This document shows positions 1-10,450 of a stretch of 64,000 nucleotides of DNA, one piece after another (position 1 is the stretch's first letter; each line of letters opens with the position of its first letter). The DNA is from Hydractinia symbiolongicarpus (lineage: Eukaryota > Cnidaria > Hydrozoa > Anthoathecata > Hydractiniidae). The position numbers were made by a program, and so were the translations under genes. The stretch covers positions 8,990,001-9,054,000 of the forward strand of contig NC_079879.1 of NCBI RefSeq assembly GCF_029227915.1. The letters run 5' to 3'. The notes below the pieces were generated by a model. That model was not told the origin of the DNA, did no database searches, and saw only the letters and a list, made by a program, of their open reading frames with translations.

Positions 1-471
1 CCTTGTTTGTAATTGGTTAATTCTACTGTTTTTGCTTACATGGCCGATATCATGGAATCTTTCACTGTCTATAAGAATGGATGAATGATCTTAAGATTAA
101 AAAACTATTAATGATAAAAAGATGGCTCTGAAAGCCACTCTTTTGGACACCCAGATGGATTAATATGTGATCTAAATCATCTCTACTGACCTTAAATAAA
201 AAGTATATGTTTTTTAATCACTTATTGTTAATTTTTAGACATTTTACCATCCGATGTCCAAAATTTCTTTTGCTAATAATATGACCTATTTATCTGAGAT
301 CAATATTCCTTTTACAAAATATAGAAATCTTATATTGTTCTTAAGATACCTGTTTTAATGTCTACAATACAGTTGCAACATCTGGGTTTACAACATCCAC
401 CTGACTTAAAGAAGCAGGGATGGACAATTAGAAATAGGCAACGGTTTGTACGGAAAGGATTTTCAAATCTT
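1..471. other. intergenic, no gene seen
   Basis: AT-rich sequence with stops in all frames. I recognise no coding exon, RNA gene or repeat here. The last three bases (ctt, 469-471) are the target-site copy of the element that follows. Confidence 0.6.
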
Positions 472-1646
472 ACAGTCAGGGAAATCCTCTTAATTAAGCT
501 GTATAGCTTATTGGAGATTTCTTAAATAAGCTGTATCATACAGCTTAATTAGGTGACATACATCAAAATTAGGAGGTGGAAATTTTTTTTCCCTGATTTC
601 TCAAAAAAAGTAATTTTTAGCCAAATCACTGCTGCAGCTCTTTCATTGTCAGTTTGACCACTACATTATAAAAGAAGAAGGGTATTTCCAGCACCCCGGG
701 TTCAAAAGATATGGAATAGAAACAATAGTTCATTGTAGTGATAGTCTATTTAAGCTGTACTTCATCCTAGTAAGGATGTCACGTCAAGTGATACATCCTA
801 TTTAAGCAGCCATTTTCAAAACTTCAAATTTAGCGGATCTCTGGGGTGCTACGAAAACACTTATCAGTACGGGATTACCCGATCGAGTGAGTGCGCAGCC
901 ACCCGTTCGAGACAGACTTACCTGAATTGGATGAGTATTTTTCTTGCCTAAAATTACTTTTGCCAAAAGTGCAATAAAATTTTTGTTTACATTAAGTCAT
1001 AAACTTATTTTGCGCCGTTTCACCGATTTAAAAAAAAACACTGTGGCGTTTCAATGCTAGTGATGATTTCTTGAGTTGGATTGACTACATGGTGCATATT
1101 TTCAGTCTAGGTTGTTGAGACTTTGAAGCTCATTTTAGTTGTCTTAGACATGGGCTTGGAATTAGTTTAGTAAGAAGCCAGTATAACAAGATATATAGAG
1201 AAAAATGTGCATATTTTTTATCATATCTCACACAAAATAAATAAGAGAAATATTGATATCTTTAACATAGCTAGTTAGCTGTCTCTAGAGCTTAAGCTGA
1301 CTTGATAGGCAAGAAATAAGTCTCTCACAAGCACCTTCGGTGTGTTATGTATTTAGCTAGCTAAACATTTACCGGCAGTGCCGACTCACTCGATCGAGTG
1401 GTTAACTCAATCAGGGGACACTCACCCGATCAGGAAAGATCCCGTACTGCTTATGTGTTGGAGATGTTTATATGCACGTAAATATTGGATTTATTCAGTT
1501 AGATATATGCTAAAATCCATTTTAATGTGTGTTTTCGACGATCAAAGTTTTGTACAACTTAACTAAGCTGTAAAATTAGACTAATTAGACTGCATCATAC
1601 ATCCAAATTTAAGCTGTAGCTACAGCTTAATTAATTCCCTGACTGT
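472..1646. mobile_element. non-autonomous TIR element (MITE), copy 1, carrying a nested element
   Basis: The element begins ACAGTCAGGGAA and ends with its inverted complement (TTCCCTGACTGT). It is flanked by the direct repeat ctt (469-471 and 1647-1649). A 3 bp target duplication fits the PIF/Harbinger or CACTA groups, but no transposase is present. The interior is dominated by variants of an AGCTTAATTA motif in both orientations. The same family recurs in opposite orientation at 30702-31288, and aligning the two shows that about 585 bp here (865-1449) are extra, namely a nested insertion. The short open frame at 1378-1566 runs across the nested boundary and is not a gene. Confidence 0.8.
865..1449. 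mobile_element. second TIR element nested inside the MITE
   Basis: The ends are inverted repeats (cagtacgggat at 865-875, atcccgtactg at 1439-1449). They are flanked by a 5 bp direct repeat, cttat, at 860-864 and 1450-1454. Subterminal inverted motifs around the sequence gatcgagtg lie near both ends. It has no coding capacity. The related copy near 31 kb lacks this block, which supports a later insertion. The superfamily cannot be named from a 5 bp duplication alone. Confidence 0.75.
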
Positions 1647-1649
1647 CTT

Positions 1650-2949
1650 ATCGTTGATGTCATCAGCCTTACCATCTCTCCCTTTAATGTCAGTATGACG
1701 TTACGTGTGTGGGACTTCAATATGACTCGTACCAACATAAAAATGTTAAAAGAAATCGATACGCGATTTGGGATATTATCTGGATCTTGTTATCACGGAG
1801 AGGATGGTGGTGTTGTGGTGGGGACAAAAAGCCTAGCTAGCTAGTTAGCTCTAGGCGTAGCTAATGGCACATCACAGTTCTGGAAAGTACAGATATAAAT
1901 CTACAGTATAAACAAACAAACAAACAAACAAACAAACAAACAAACGAAGAAATAAACAACATTTTGGAGACACATAGTTCGCTAGCGTCGCTGTTTTTAA
2001 TGGCATATTATGGCAGCTGAATCCACCATTTACGTTAAAAATATGCAAATCACGTGACGGTTTTAATTATTTGGACGCTGTTGTTAAGAACAACGGCTTA
2101 AAATATTTCGTGAGAATTTAAACGATTTCGTGCTAATATTACATACGTTTTTTGTATCCGCAGCTAGTTTTTGTTTTTTCTGTGTTAGCTGAATCCCCTT
2201 TATCTTTTCCCTTTTTCCTGCACTGCTAAGCTTGTTTCTCATAATGGACAAGGGACCATATTTTACTTAGGGTACCATTATTTTGATAAACCATAATTAG
2301 TTATAGCTCTTAAATACTTATAAGGAATATATATAAACTAATAATTTATTTGCTACACTTAAATTTAAATTTAAGTTTAATTAGTTATTCATTTTTTTGT
2401 ATATATATAGCTATATTCTTTTATTTAATTTTGTTTAATTTTTGTTTATCTTATTTCATTTATTAATTTTTTGTTTGTTTTTCTTGTGTTTTTTTGTTTG
2501 TTTTGTCTTTGTCTTCTAATTTATTTCTACCACGTATATATATATATGTCTATCTTATTTTTTTGTTGTTGACAGGGGGGCTAGCTCTTGATTAGATTTA
2601 TCTATTTGACTAGCTCTCCTGTTAGGTTAGATTATTGCATTATTTATACTCTAGACAATTTATTTTTTTAAAAAGTTTATTTTTTGTAATCTAACTTAAC
2701 AAATAAATGTATTTACTACTTTACTACTTACTACTACTCTAGCTACTACCACATAATCACATTAGTCACATGTCTGGTTCTTAAAAACCTTAAAAATCTT
2801 GAAATCGAATTGGATGAGAAAAAAACGTTGAAATAGGAATATTTTCAAAATCATTTCTACCTATAGTTAGCTAGCTAGCATTTATTTAATTTGAAGGTAG
2901 CTAGTATACTAATCCTTGTTACAGTAACACAGCGTAATTAAAGTTTTCC
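1650..2949. other. intergenic AT-rich stretch with simple repeats
   Basis: No gene seen. It contains a (CAAA)n microsatellite at about 1912-1946, several AT-rich tracts and TATA microsatellites (about 2395-2550), and scattered AGCTAGCTAGC motifs. Similar AGCTAGC clusters occur elsewhere in the window, near 20.0, 39.5, 42.4 and 59.9 kb. Confidence 0.55.
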
Positions 2950-3300
2950 CTGACTGTTTTTGCTGCATCCCTCACTCTTAACCCTTTCTCTTCTAGTTCT
3001 TTCTTTCACTTCTCCAACTATTTAACTACTTTTTCTAATTGATTCAGCTATGAGAACTAAATCACCTGCATATAATAATTCTTATTGACACCCGCTTCTG
3101 AACTCAAGAACTAAGTAAACAGCACTAATGCAAAATTCATCACTAATCTTTAATCCTGGCACAACTTTTAGCATTGCCATACATGGACTGAGGCCCTATT
3201 GACTATCCACTTACCTAATATTTTTATGGCACACCAAATAACTTTAAGTGGCACCCTATTAAAAGCTTTCTTCAAATCTACAAAAAAAATAGAGAAGAAC
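2950..3300 (-). pseudogene. RTE-type LINE reverse transcriptase fragment, decayed
   Basis: Reading the minus strand downwards from about 3300 gives FVDLKKAFNRVPLKVIW, the first aspartate block of an RTE-like reverse transcriptase. It is followed, after stops and frame breaks, by residues resembling the palm, and by EKWKK-like and LEEKGLRV motifs typical of the same proteins. Several stops interrupt it and both ends are missing. A better-preserved 3' end of the same class lies at 29665-30491 on the plus strand. It sits just upstream of MPC2 in the opposite orientation. Confidence 0.65.
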
Positions 3301-3460
3301 TAATCCTGAGTAATAACATATATGGAATGTTGTACTATGTTCTCATCATGGTCCTTGTTAAATATTGAAATTATTCTCTCTGAATTTTTATTTATTTTCC
3401 ACTTCAAGCTGCTGAAATAATTTAATTTTTTTAATATATATATACAGTGAAAAATTTAGG

Positions 3461-4833
3461 ATGGCAGCTGCAAGGTTTTTACTACAAATAGAAAAGAGAT
3501 TACCTCAAAAGTTGATTCCGATGTGGAATCACCCTGCTGGTAAGGAGCTTGTTATTTTATTGTTGTGTGTACATTTAATAGTCATAGTATCTTATTTCCT
3601 GTAATACTCATCATATTAAAAACACCCTAAAACCAGCTGGTGTTTAACAATTGGTGGCTTAACTAGTTGAAAGGGCCACTAAGTCAGAAGAACATTGCTG
3701 GTCAAAAACATGTATAGCATCATGTACTATTGATGTATAGTTATAAAAATATTGGTGTTTAAAGGTATTTTGATGACATCAATCTATCTGTTTTAAAATG
3801 GAACGGATGGACAACTTTAGGAAATTGGTCCATTTCAAGTGGCCCCTAAGCATGTTGGCCACACATAAAATCTCCTAAATGATGTGAAAAATAGACCAAG
3901 ATATTGATTCCTTATAAAGTCTCCTAAAATTGTTCATGCTAACAGCCATTTTTCAATAGTAACTTTTTGTTGTTACATTTTGAAACTATAATTCTGCTGC
4001 GAATATAAAATTATATTTATTTAGTTTAATATTTATGTTTAGGTTTAAAGACTATTCACTTTTGGGCACCAGCCTTTAAATGGGTAATGTTTTTGTTGTT
4101 TGTAATTATAGCAATGTAGGGTTTATAATTATATGAATGACATAATAATTTTATAATTTTTTTAATTAAGGGATTAGTTATTGCTGGTATCTCTGATACA
4201 TATAGACCGCCAGAAAAATTGAGTTTTTCACAATCCTCAGCCCTTGGTGCTACAGGTAACATTTTTTATTTTGTGTGAAAAAATAATAGTTATAATAAAA
4301 AAAAGTTTTTTGACCTTAAGAATTTAAAAATTTAGTGTGATTTTAATTTATTGTCATTTTAGGAATGATTTTTTTTCTTTATAAAGTCACGGTTTTTGTA
4401 ATTTATTGTCATGGTTGTCCAGTGCTTCACCAGGTAGAGTATTTGACAGTATAAAAGATATAGGGGCGAATGATGTACAATGGGTTTTAATAGGCTTAAT
4501 CTCACTTACGAATTCAGGTTCTTTGTGCTACAATATCATACTTTACCTAAATTTTTTAAAAAAATTAAATAAACAAAAAATGTAAGGCATAAACATAAAA
4601 AGAGCAGTAAAATTTTGTACAACATTTGATCATGAAGTGCAGCTTAATCGCCGCTGTTCCCATGTTAAAAGTACACAAATGTATTTTTTCTTTTAATTTT
4701 TTTTTTCGTTATTTAGGAATGTTATGGTCTCGATATTCAACAGTTATTACTCCTAAAAATTGGAATCTGTTTAGTGTTAATGTTTTTTTGGCAGGTGTCG
4801 GTATCATGCAATGCTCGCGAATTTTAATGTAAG

Positions 4834-4867
<34 letters not shown>

Positions 4868-5124
4868 GTGTGTGTTTTAGGTAAAGTTATCATGTGTGCA
4901 CAATGTTTTTTGGACATACTAGTCAATATTTAAAAAACATTTTCTTGCAGAAATATTTTTTAGTGTTTTTCAAAATTTTTAGTAGGGTTGTTTACTTTTC
5001 TTTATTTATATTCATTTTAGCGTTTATTACTTGACGTGATAGTTGACATTCACAACCATTTTTTTTCTTTAGGTGGAGAAAAGATCTGGAAAAAGAAGGA
5101 AAACCGGTTCCTCCGCTATTCTGA
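3461..5124 (+). CDS. MPC2: mitochondrial pyruvate carrier 2
   Basis: Five exons: 3461-3539, 4043-4083, 4171-4255, 4717-4828 and 5073-5124. All introns are GT-AG and the exons join in frame to 122 residues, close to the roughly 127 of vertebrate MPC2. The family signatures are clear: HFWAPAFKWGLV near residues 31-42, then ISDTYRPPEKLS, WSRYSTVITPKNWNLFSVN and a C-terminal RKDLEKEGK. In known systems MPC2 pairs with MPC1 in the inner mitochondrial membrane to import pyruvate, using three helices. MPC1 is not in this window. A TATA-rich stretch and possible acceptor AGs lie immediately before the ATG, so an upstream non-coding exon or spliced-leader site is possible. A GTT microsatellite follows the donor of exon 4. 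Confidence 0.95.
4833..4870 (+). repeat. (GTT)n microsatellite in MPC2 intron 4
   Basis: About 11 GTT units run straight on from the intron donor, then pass into a short GT run. The repeat begins within about 5 bases of the splice site, so length variation would lie next to the donor. Confidence 0.9.
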
Positions 5125-5812
5125 TAAATTGATTACAATGCGTTCATATTGCGGAGCAGGGTGACGCAGCTAAAAAAAAGCGATTTCTTAAATATCGAAT
5201 TTATATACATCTCTCTAGTTATTATGGGGAATTACATTAAGTGTTTTTAAAAATATTTATTCTTTCGTTTTTTTTAGGGTTTTTTTGCTACAAAATAGAA
5301 AACTACTTTTGATAACGATTTCGTGAAAATTAAGTTTAAAGAAAATAGCGAACTCCAAAAATCAGTTCTGTTTTAAATAATGCGATAGCTTATCCTTTTA
5401 GTGGTGAAAATTTTTTATGCAACTTTTCAATTTCAGTTTCAGCGGCCTTGGAAATAGGGGACAAGTACTGTGTTGGCTATTCGTATGATACCATTGAAAA
5501 GCATTAATTTTCGCTAGAAAACATTTTTGGTTTTCCTACCCAATATTGAGAAAATCAAAATTTACAAGGAATTGTGTTGATATTATTACAACCTTCGCGA
5601 AAATTAAATAGACGCGAAAATTAAGTAGACGCGAAAATTACTAGTACCAAAGCTTGAAAATCTTTTTTGGTCAATTACTATTTTTTTATAACCACAGACA
5701 GTGTATATATATAAGTTGAAATACAAAGAAATTTGACGCTTCACCTTTGTTTTTTTTTAATTCGTGCTGGATCAAGAATGTTGTTGGTATAAAAGTTCAA
5801 ATATAAGACCGA
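5125..5812. other. intergenic, MPC2 3' region
   Basis: No gene seen. It probably holds the MPC2 3' UTR. A short direct repeat with core acgcgaaaatta occurs at about 5612-5642. Confidence 0.5.
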
Positions 5813-5922
5813 CTAGTTAGCCTTTATGATAGAGCGTTCGTTCCCATTGCAGGAGGTCTTGGGTCTAAACCCCAGCCGAGTCACGCCAGATACTAAAAGT
5901 GTAAATCTATCCTTTCTGCAAG
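5813..5922 (+). repeat. tRNA-like SINE head
   Basis: A stretch of about 75 bases starting near 5813 has a tRNA-like layout. It has an A-box-like segment (TTAGCC...ATAGAGCG), a T-arm/B-box-like segment (TTGGGTCTAAACCCCAG) and terminal bases GACT/AGTC able to pair. The anticodon arm is poor and there is no clean cloverleaf. The head runs into unrelated sequence and then into a TIR element, so a tRNA-derived SINE fragment is likelier than a working tRNA. Confidence 0.5.
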
Positions 5923-6494
5923 GCCGGGGCAAATCGAGGCAACTTTTTGAGCAACATTACCCGTCAACATTTGTTGATAAACATGTTGACTCGATTTGTT
6001 ATGAGTATCAACATGTTGACGAAAATAAAAAAACCTCTAAAAATGTTGATCAACACTTTTCAGTATTTTCGAATCATTTAATTTTAAATTCGAATGTTCT
6101 ATCACGAATTCGAATGTTTTTGTTAGAGTGTATACAAGACTTAAGGCCGGTTTCCACTCATTCGCTTTGACCAAGCGAATAGGATCAAATCACAGAGATT
6201 ACAACACCAAAATTCTACGGTGTGGTATAAGGCTCGATCAACTGTAAAATATGAATGAATGAGTTGTAATCCACCTCATTATTATAGCATAGAGTCCTTC
6301 CTCTCCCCTTCTTTGAATCCATTTTCTGGTAGGGCGTCGCTTTTTTCATCGTTAACTATTACCAGTGCCAGCAATAAACATGATGCAAATTCCTTCTCCG
6401 CCATTTCGCAATAAGAGCAAAATGAATGGCCACATTTCAGTAGAATGTAGTTGCTCAAAATGTTGACGAGAATGTTGATCGATTTGCACCGGGC
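5923..6494 (-). mobile_element. Harbinger-like non-autonomous element with transposase N-terminal scrap
   Basis: The outer ends form an imperfect inverted repeat of about 50 bp. The left end begins GCCGGGGCAAATCGA and the right end carries TCGATTTGCACCGGGC, each followed inwards by TTGAGCAAC and GTCAACAT motifs. Between them, minus-strand 6284-6403 encodes a short open frame starting MAEKEFASCLLLALVIVN. Its style resembles the N-terminus of PIF/Harbinger transposases in invertebrates. It stops after about 40 residues. I could not find a convincing target duplication, so the boundaries are approximate and the superfamily is an inference. Confidence 0.45.
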
Positions 6495-6976
6495 TTTAGC
6501 GCTCAGTATGAGTATAGGATTTTCATCTTAGGCGGTTGTCTAGTTTAGCGATTCCTGTGCTTGCACGCCTTTTCGTAGCTCAAACGCACTAGGACCCTCA
6601 TTAACAGCAGTAACAAAAGGAACTTTAGCTATCCTGGGTAAGCAATTTCAATAATAACGGTAACGATAAAATTTGGTAATTATTGTGAAGCATAGTTGAA
6701 GAAAGGCTTTTGTTTATAGGAGCAAAAATAAAACGTCTAAAATGTTTCTGTATGCTGTTGTTTTCCTGTGAACAGAGTACATTAAACCTTTTTTAAGGAG
6801 CACCTCAGAACTGACAGTTATTTGCTATAAGCGCAGCAGATAACAGTTTAAACCTTTAAAAGTGCCCTTTTTTGTCCCATCTAGTGTCCGCTTTAGTGTT
6901 TTATCTATTGTGACAGAGATAAAAAGGAAGATATGTAATAAGCAATTTATTTGCATTGACGATATTTACAATTTGT
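6495..6976. other. intergenic, no gene seen
   Basis: No coding exon or recognisable repeat. It probably includes the 3' UTR of the minus-strand gene that ends at 6977. Confidence 0.5.
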
Positions 6977-8444
6977 TTACAATTCATCTTTTTGGAATCG
7001 TAGGTTTTTCTCATTGACGATCATTTTGCTTGTAGTTTTACCATTGGCTGTTTGCGTGGTGTTGTATACCTCTGAGCCAACGGAAAATCGACCAGCGTAT
7101 GTTCCAATTAATTGATACACAGTGATTGTAGATTGAGGAGGGATTGTCACCTTTATTGTAATAGTAGTTTTAACCTCGTAAGTTTGGGAGGATGCCGTCT
7201 AGAATTTCAAAAAAATTAAACTTAAAATTTTAAAAACTTTAAAGAATACCACGGCTAACTAAGCGTTCCAACTTTACTTCTATTTCCAAAGAATACCGCG
7301 GGTCAATTACAGAATACCGCGGGCTAACTTACCGTCCATGTATCGCTAATTGATGACGATGCACTAGCCGAGAATGCTTTGAAAGCTCCGCCTACTTCTG
7401 CAGTAGTGGTCGATGTAACTGTATGTGTAGAAGATGTTGTTTGAGATATTCCAATTTCAACTTTTTTTTCGTAATGCTGATCTACAGTGGAAGTGCTGCT
7501 TTGTTGAAATATTTGACTAAAATAAAAATCATTAACGCTTCGGTATAAACGGTCTTGTTAAAGATTTACCCACTCCAACAACCTCGTCCAAAGGACTTGC
7601 AAGATGTTTCCCGAAATAACTACCGTGCACGAGGTTTCCAACATTTTACTGACCTATGAACTTTGATGATTTTAGAATATATAAACAACTTACACTTGCT
7701 GGTCGCTAGGATCCGGGGCAAAGATGCGCCATTTGTAGTATTGATCCGTAGTACCAATGGTTGCATAGTAATTTCCAGGTGTATTCTTGCCATCCTGCCA
7801 ATGATGGACCATTACCTTGTCAGAGAATCGGCGCGGTGTAAATCTGCACGATTCTAAGTCCTCTGCTTCACATTCGATAGTCCATTGACTTGATTCCTAT
7901 GACATTATTAAACGCTTGTATGCCTCTTTTCGCCTGCTTGCATTATACAATATTGCATAGTGGAAAAGAGAAACACCACCTGGGTTTCTACGAAAAATAT
8001 ACCTCTCCATCCGGGTAATTTACTTGAACAAGTTTCACTGTTTGACGACCTTCATCGTAAGGATACCCAGCACAAAGATATCTACTATTGTACACCTCGC
8101 ATGCAGATTCCATACATACGTAGTTTTCACCGCACAGCCGAATCTAAATAAAAATGCGTTCATTTGTGATGACCCGCGCGTCATATTTAAAAATGCTAAA
8201 ATCACCCTACCTTGTACGTCAAGGTACAATCGTAGTGTACTTCCTCTTCAGGATGCGAAGGGAGATCTTCATAGTAACCCCATGTAGTGCCATCGTGTTG
8301 ATTGCTGACATGCACCCAATCAGCACGCGTACGAAGAGATTCTATGTGAATATATCGATTTTTGAGTCTTTCATGAACGTTTATCCATGCAAATACTTGG
8401 GATATCGCCACTGAAACTAAAACAAACTGCTCCAAGATATGCAT
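6977..8444 (-). CDS. secreted aerolysin-family (beta-pore-forming) protein with C-terminal KDEL
   Basis: Five exons on the minus strand: 8444-8211, 8143-8003, 7896-7694, 7516-7333 and 7198-6977. Junctions are GT-AG and the frame holds throughout, for 327 residues. The first exon encodes a hydrophobic signal peptide. An in-frame ATG at 8489 would place a longer leader ahead of it, so 8444 is preferred. Exons 1-3 encode a cysteine-bearing N-terminal region I do not recognise. Exons 4-5 have the long alternating Ser/Thr-rich stretch and the VTIPPQSTITV block typical of aerolysin/natterin-type proteins, a class that includes the cnidarian hydralysins. The last four residues are KDEL, the classical ER-retrieval signal, which is unexpected for a secreted pore-former. 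Assignment to the aerolysin fold rests on pattern recognition only. Activity is unknown. Confidence 0.7.
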
Positions 8445-8551
8445 AATGTGAGTGATGACAGAAACAATTTCGGTCTCTATGATGTCCATATCAACTTATA
8501 TACTTACGTGATCATTATGTTTAATTATCCATGGCATACTCGATGCTGTAT
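8445..8551. other. short upstream region of the aerolysin-like gene
   Basis: About 100 bases separate the preferred start codon from a fold-back element. This holds the 5' leader and perhaps the promoter. No clear motif can be assigned. Confidence 0.35.
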
Positions 8552-8650
8552 ACAACCTCGGTCCCAGGGCTTTTTTCTCTTGTCGGCGCTACCCTTATTC
8601 TCGCCGTTCGATATGCAAAAAGAGACAACATGTCCTGGGATCGAGGTTGT
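8552..8650. repeat. fold-back repeat of the CCTCG..CCAGG family, copy A
   Basis: The left end reads caacctcggtcccagg and the right end is its inverted partner, cctgggatcgaggttg. Closely similar inverted ends occur at 18540-18634 and 31572-31690, and a one-sided version at 47179-47194. About 65 bases of unrelated interior separate the arms. There is no coding capacity. Confidence 0.65.
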
Positions 8651-8913
8651 GATGTATACACTTAGCGCTGTATTAACTAAAATGTTCATTATTTTTAATC
8701 TCAAATGTGTGATTTAAAGACGTAACATTGAACGGAATTACTAACTGTGAAAGTCCAGGGAAAAGAAATGAAAAATCTTGAACGAAGCCGCTTTGATAAA
8801 TATTCAATTTTTTATTTTTTATATATTTTTTTATTTTTTAGGTTACTTTTTCTTTTTCTTCTCTTCTTCTTTCTGCTTTTTTTCCTTCTCAAACTTTTTA
8901 ATTTCCACCAATT

Positions 8914-9180
8914 TCTGGTATAAATAAACCGTTTAGGGCGATTCTAAGAAAATGTTGGGTTGAGTATGTTGCGGAAATAATAAATGAAAAGCACGATCAG
9001 ATTCCTCCGCCTAGTCGACAACACTTGATTAACTGGGTGGAGAAAGCTTACAACGTCATTTTATCCGACACGGAAATGGTGCCTTTTACGCCAGCTGCAT
9101 GGAGAATGTATGCACACATCTCCAAAATGATGACAACAAAGAAAAAGAAGACCCTTTCATTTTGTAATCTTTTTTTATAG
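8914..9180 (+). pseudogene. C-terminal fragment of a pogo/Tigger-type DDE transposase
   Basis: The plus strand reads GINKPFRAILRKCWVEYV and then PPPSRQHLINWVEKAYNVI. This is the conserved tail of pogo-family DDE transposases, after the last catalytic aspartate: an NKPFK block followed by a WV-x-AW/AY block. It ends in a lysine tract and a stop at about 9180. No upstream catalytic region is present and no terminal repeats were found, so this is a dead fragment. A better copy of a pogo-type element is at 60756-63224. Confidence 0.55.
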
Positions 9181-10119
9181 TTAAAGTTGAAATTTCCTAT
9201 GCGGGAAAGATGATAAAAAAGAAACTTAATAATGTGTCCATTTTATTTCCTCTCTGATAGGAGAAATGTCAACCCGCACACCTGAAAAATAAATATTGAG
9301 TTTTCAAAATCAACCTATAAAATCCATTTTGTAGCGTGCGATGGCAGCCCTCGAAATAATTTTTGGACAGTCGTCAGACAAAACGTCCGATAGATTTCCG
9401 TATTGGTCGGACACTTTTAGATCTCAGAAATTATTGAATAGTCCTGGTCCTTTTAATCCACGAGCAAGCCTATTCATAGCCAACCTGACCATCCTAGCTA
9501 ATTCACCGACTCCTGACTTAGTTAAAAGAACTACGTAGACATAAATCTCTTTTGCCTGGCCCCTTCGTCGTTGGTAACCAGGTCTTACACAAGAAATCCA
9601 GCCATGCGGTTCTTAACTAATGCGGAGGTAAACGCCGACGGAGCACGGATGAAGCAAGTCTGCAAAACTGCACTTACAGGCGGAATAGACATTTATCATG
9701 GATTTAATTGTAGATAATTTCTTCATTTGACAAAATAATTGGAAACCATAGCAGGTCCGAATTTAATGGATTTTTTCTTTATTCCTGTAAAACCGAAACC
9801 CACGGGCGGTATAAATTTTTTTCTGTAAAAATTTTGTTAAAGTGTAGCTGAACTTTTTGAATGAATTTTGAAATTTTATTTAAGCCACGTGGATAAATTT
9901 TTTTTTATTAATTTGAAAACAAAGCATATTTTTGCCTATTTGCTTGTGAAAAATAAACAATAAATATAAAAATGACAGTATAGTCATGCATACTATTTCG
10001 GACATGTAGAAAAGGAAGTTAAGATTGAGAGAGTCGCTATACTAGTAGACGCTCGATCATCGTGTTTGGGGTTCACGATTGAAAACGTCCCCCACTTTTC
10101 TACCGCAAAATGAATGCGC
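9181..10119. other. intergenic repeat-like DNA, no gene assigned
   Basis: No host gene seen. On the minus strand about 9430-9530 gives an uninterrupted run containing SGVGELARMVRLAMNRLARG before a stop, possibly a piece of a repeat-encoded protein. I do not recognise it. The rest is AT-rich. Confidence 0.4.
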
Positions 10120-10450
10120 AACAAAAATAACCTCGGAGCCCGTATCGCAGGCGTAACACTGTTTGCACGTGCGTTTTACATCGCACGCGTTACTTGATTT
10201 ACACGTGCGAATCATCGCACACCTACTCAAATATTCCTGAAAAAGACTGAGAGCCTGTCTCGTGACAGCAAAAACATTCTACACTTCAGAGGGCATCCTC
10301 TCACATTTAGGAGTAGGAGCAACAAGGTTTCCAATGTTATGTTCGTCTACGTCTTGAAAAGTCGGAACTAGCTCATCATTCGCTGTTCTTTCCGGCTCGA
10401 ATTGAAATCCTAGAACCTGCGAATTATTTTCATTCATTGCTATCTTCATG
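10120..10450 (-). pseudogene. decayed P2RX7-C-like zinc-binding domain remnant
   Basis: From 10450 downwards the minus strand opens with an ATG and runs about 55 residues to CERMPSEV. It then breaks frame and continues as ECFCCHETGS. The C-x2-MP-x3-ECxCC pattern is that of the cysteine-rich C-terminal domain of P2X7-like receptors, which also occurs as many stand-alone or transposon-borne copies in cnidarian genomes. One frameshift and several stops follow, so no intact protein can be made. The assignment rests on the short cysteine motif. Confidence 0.35.

Noticed and set aside
5813-5890. Possible functional tRNA gene
   Set aside because: The T-arm and acceptor ends resemble a tRNA, but the anticodon arm does not form properly and the sequence merges with repeat DNA, so a SINE head is likelier.
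5826-6170. 114-codon open frame
   Set aside because: It runs from the SINE-like head across the boundary of a TIR element and encodes nothing recognisable.
8827-8925. Lysine/glutamate-rich terminal exon on the minus strand
   Set aside because: The minus strand offers an acceptor and a KEKKQKEEEKKKKK run to a stop, but it is a low-complexity purine tract overlapping a clear plus-strand transposase tail.
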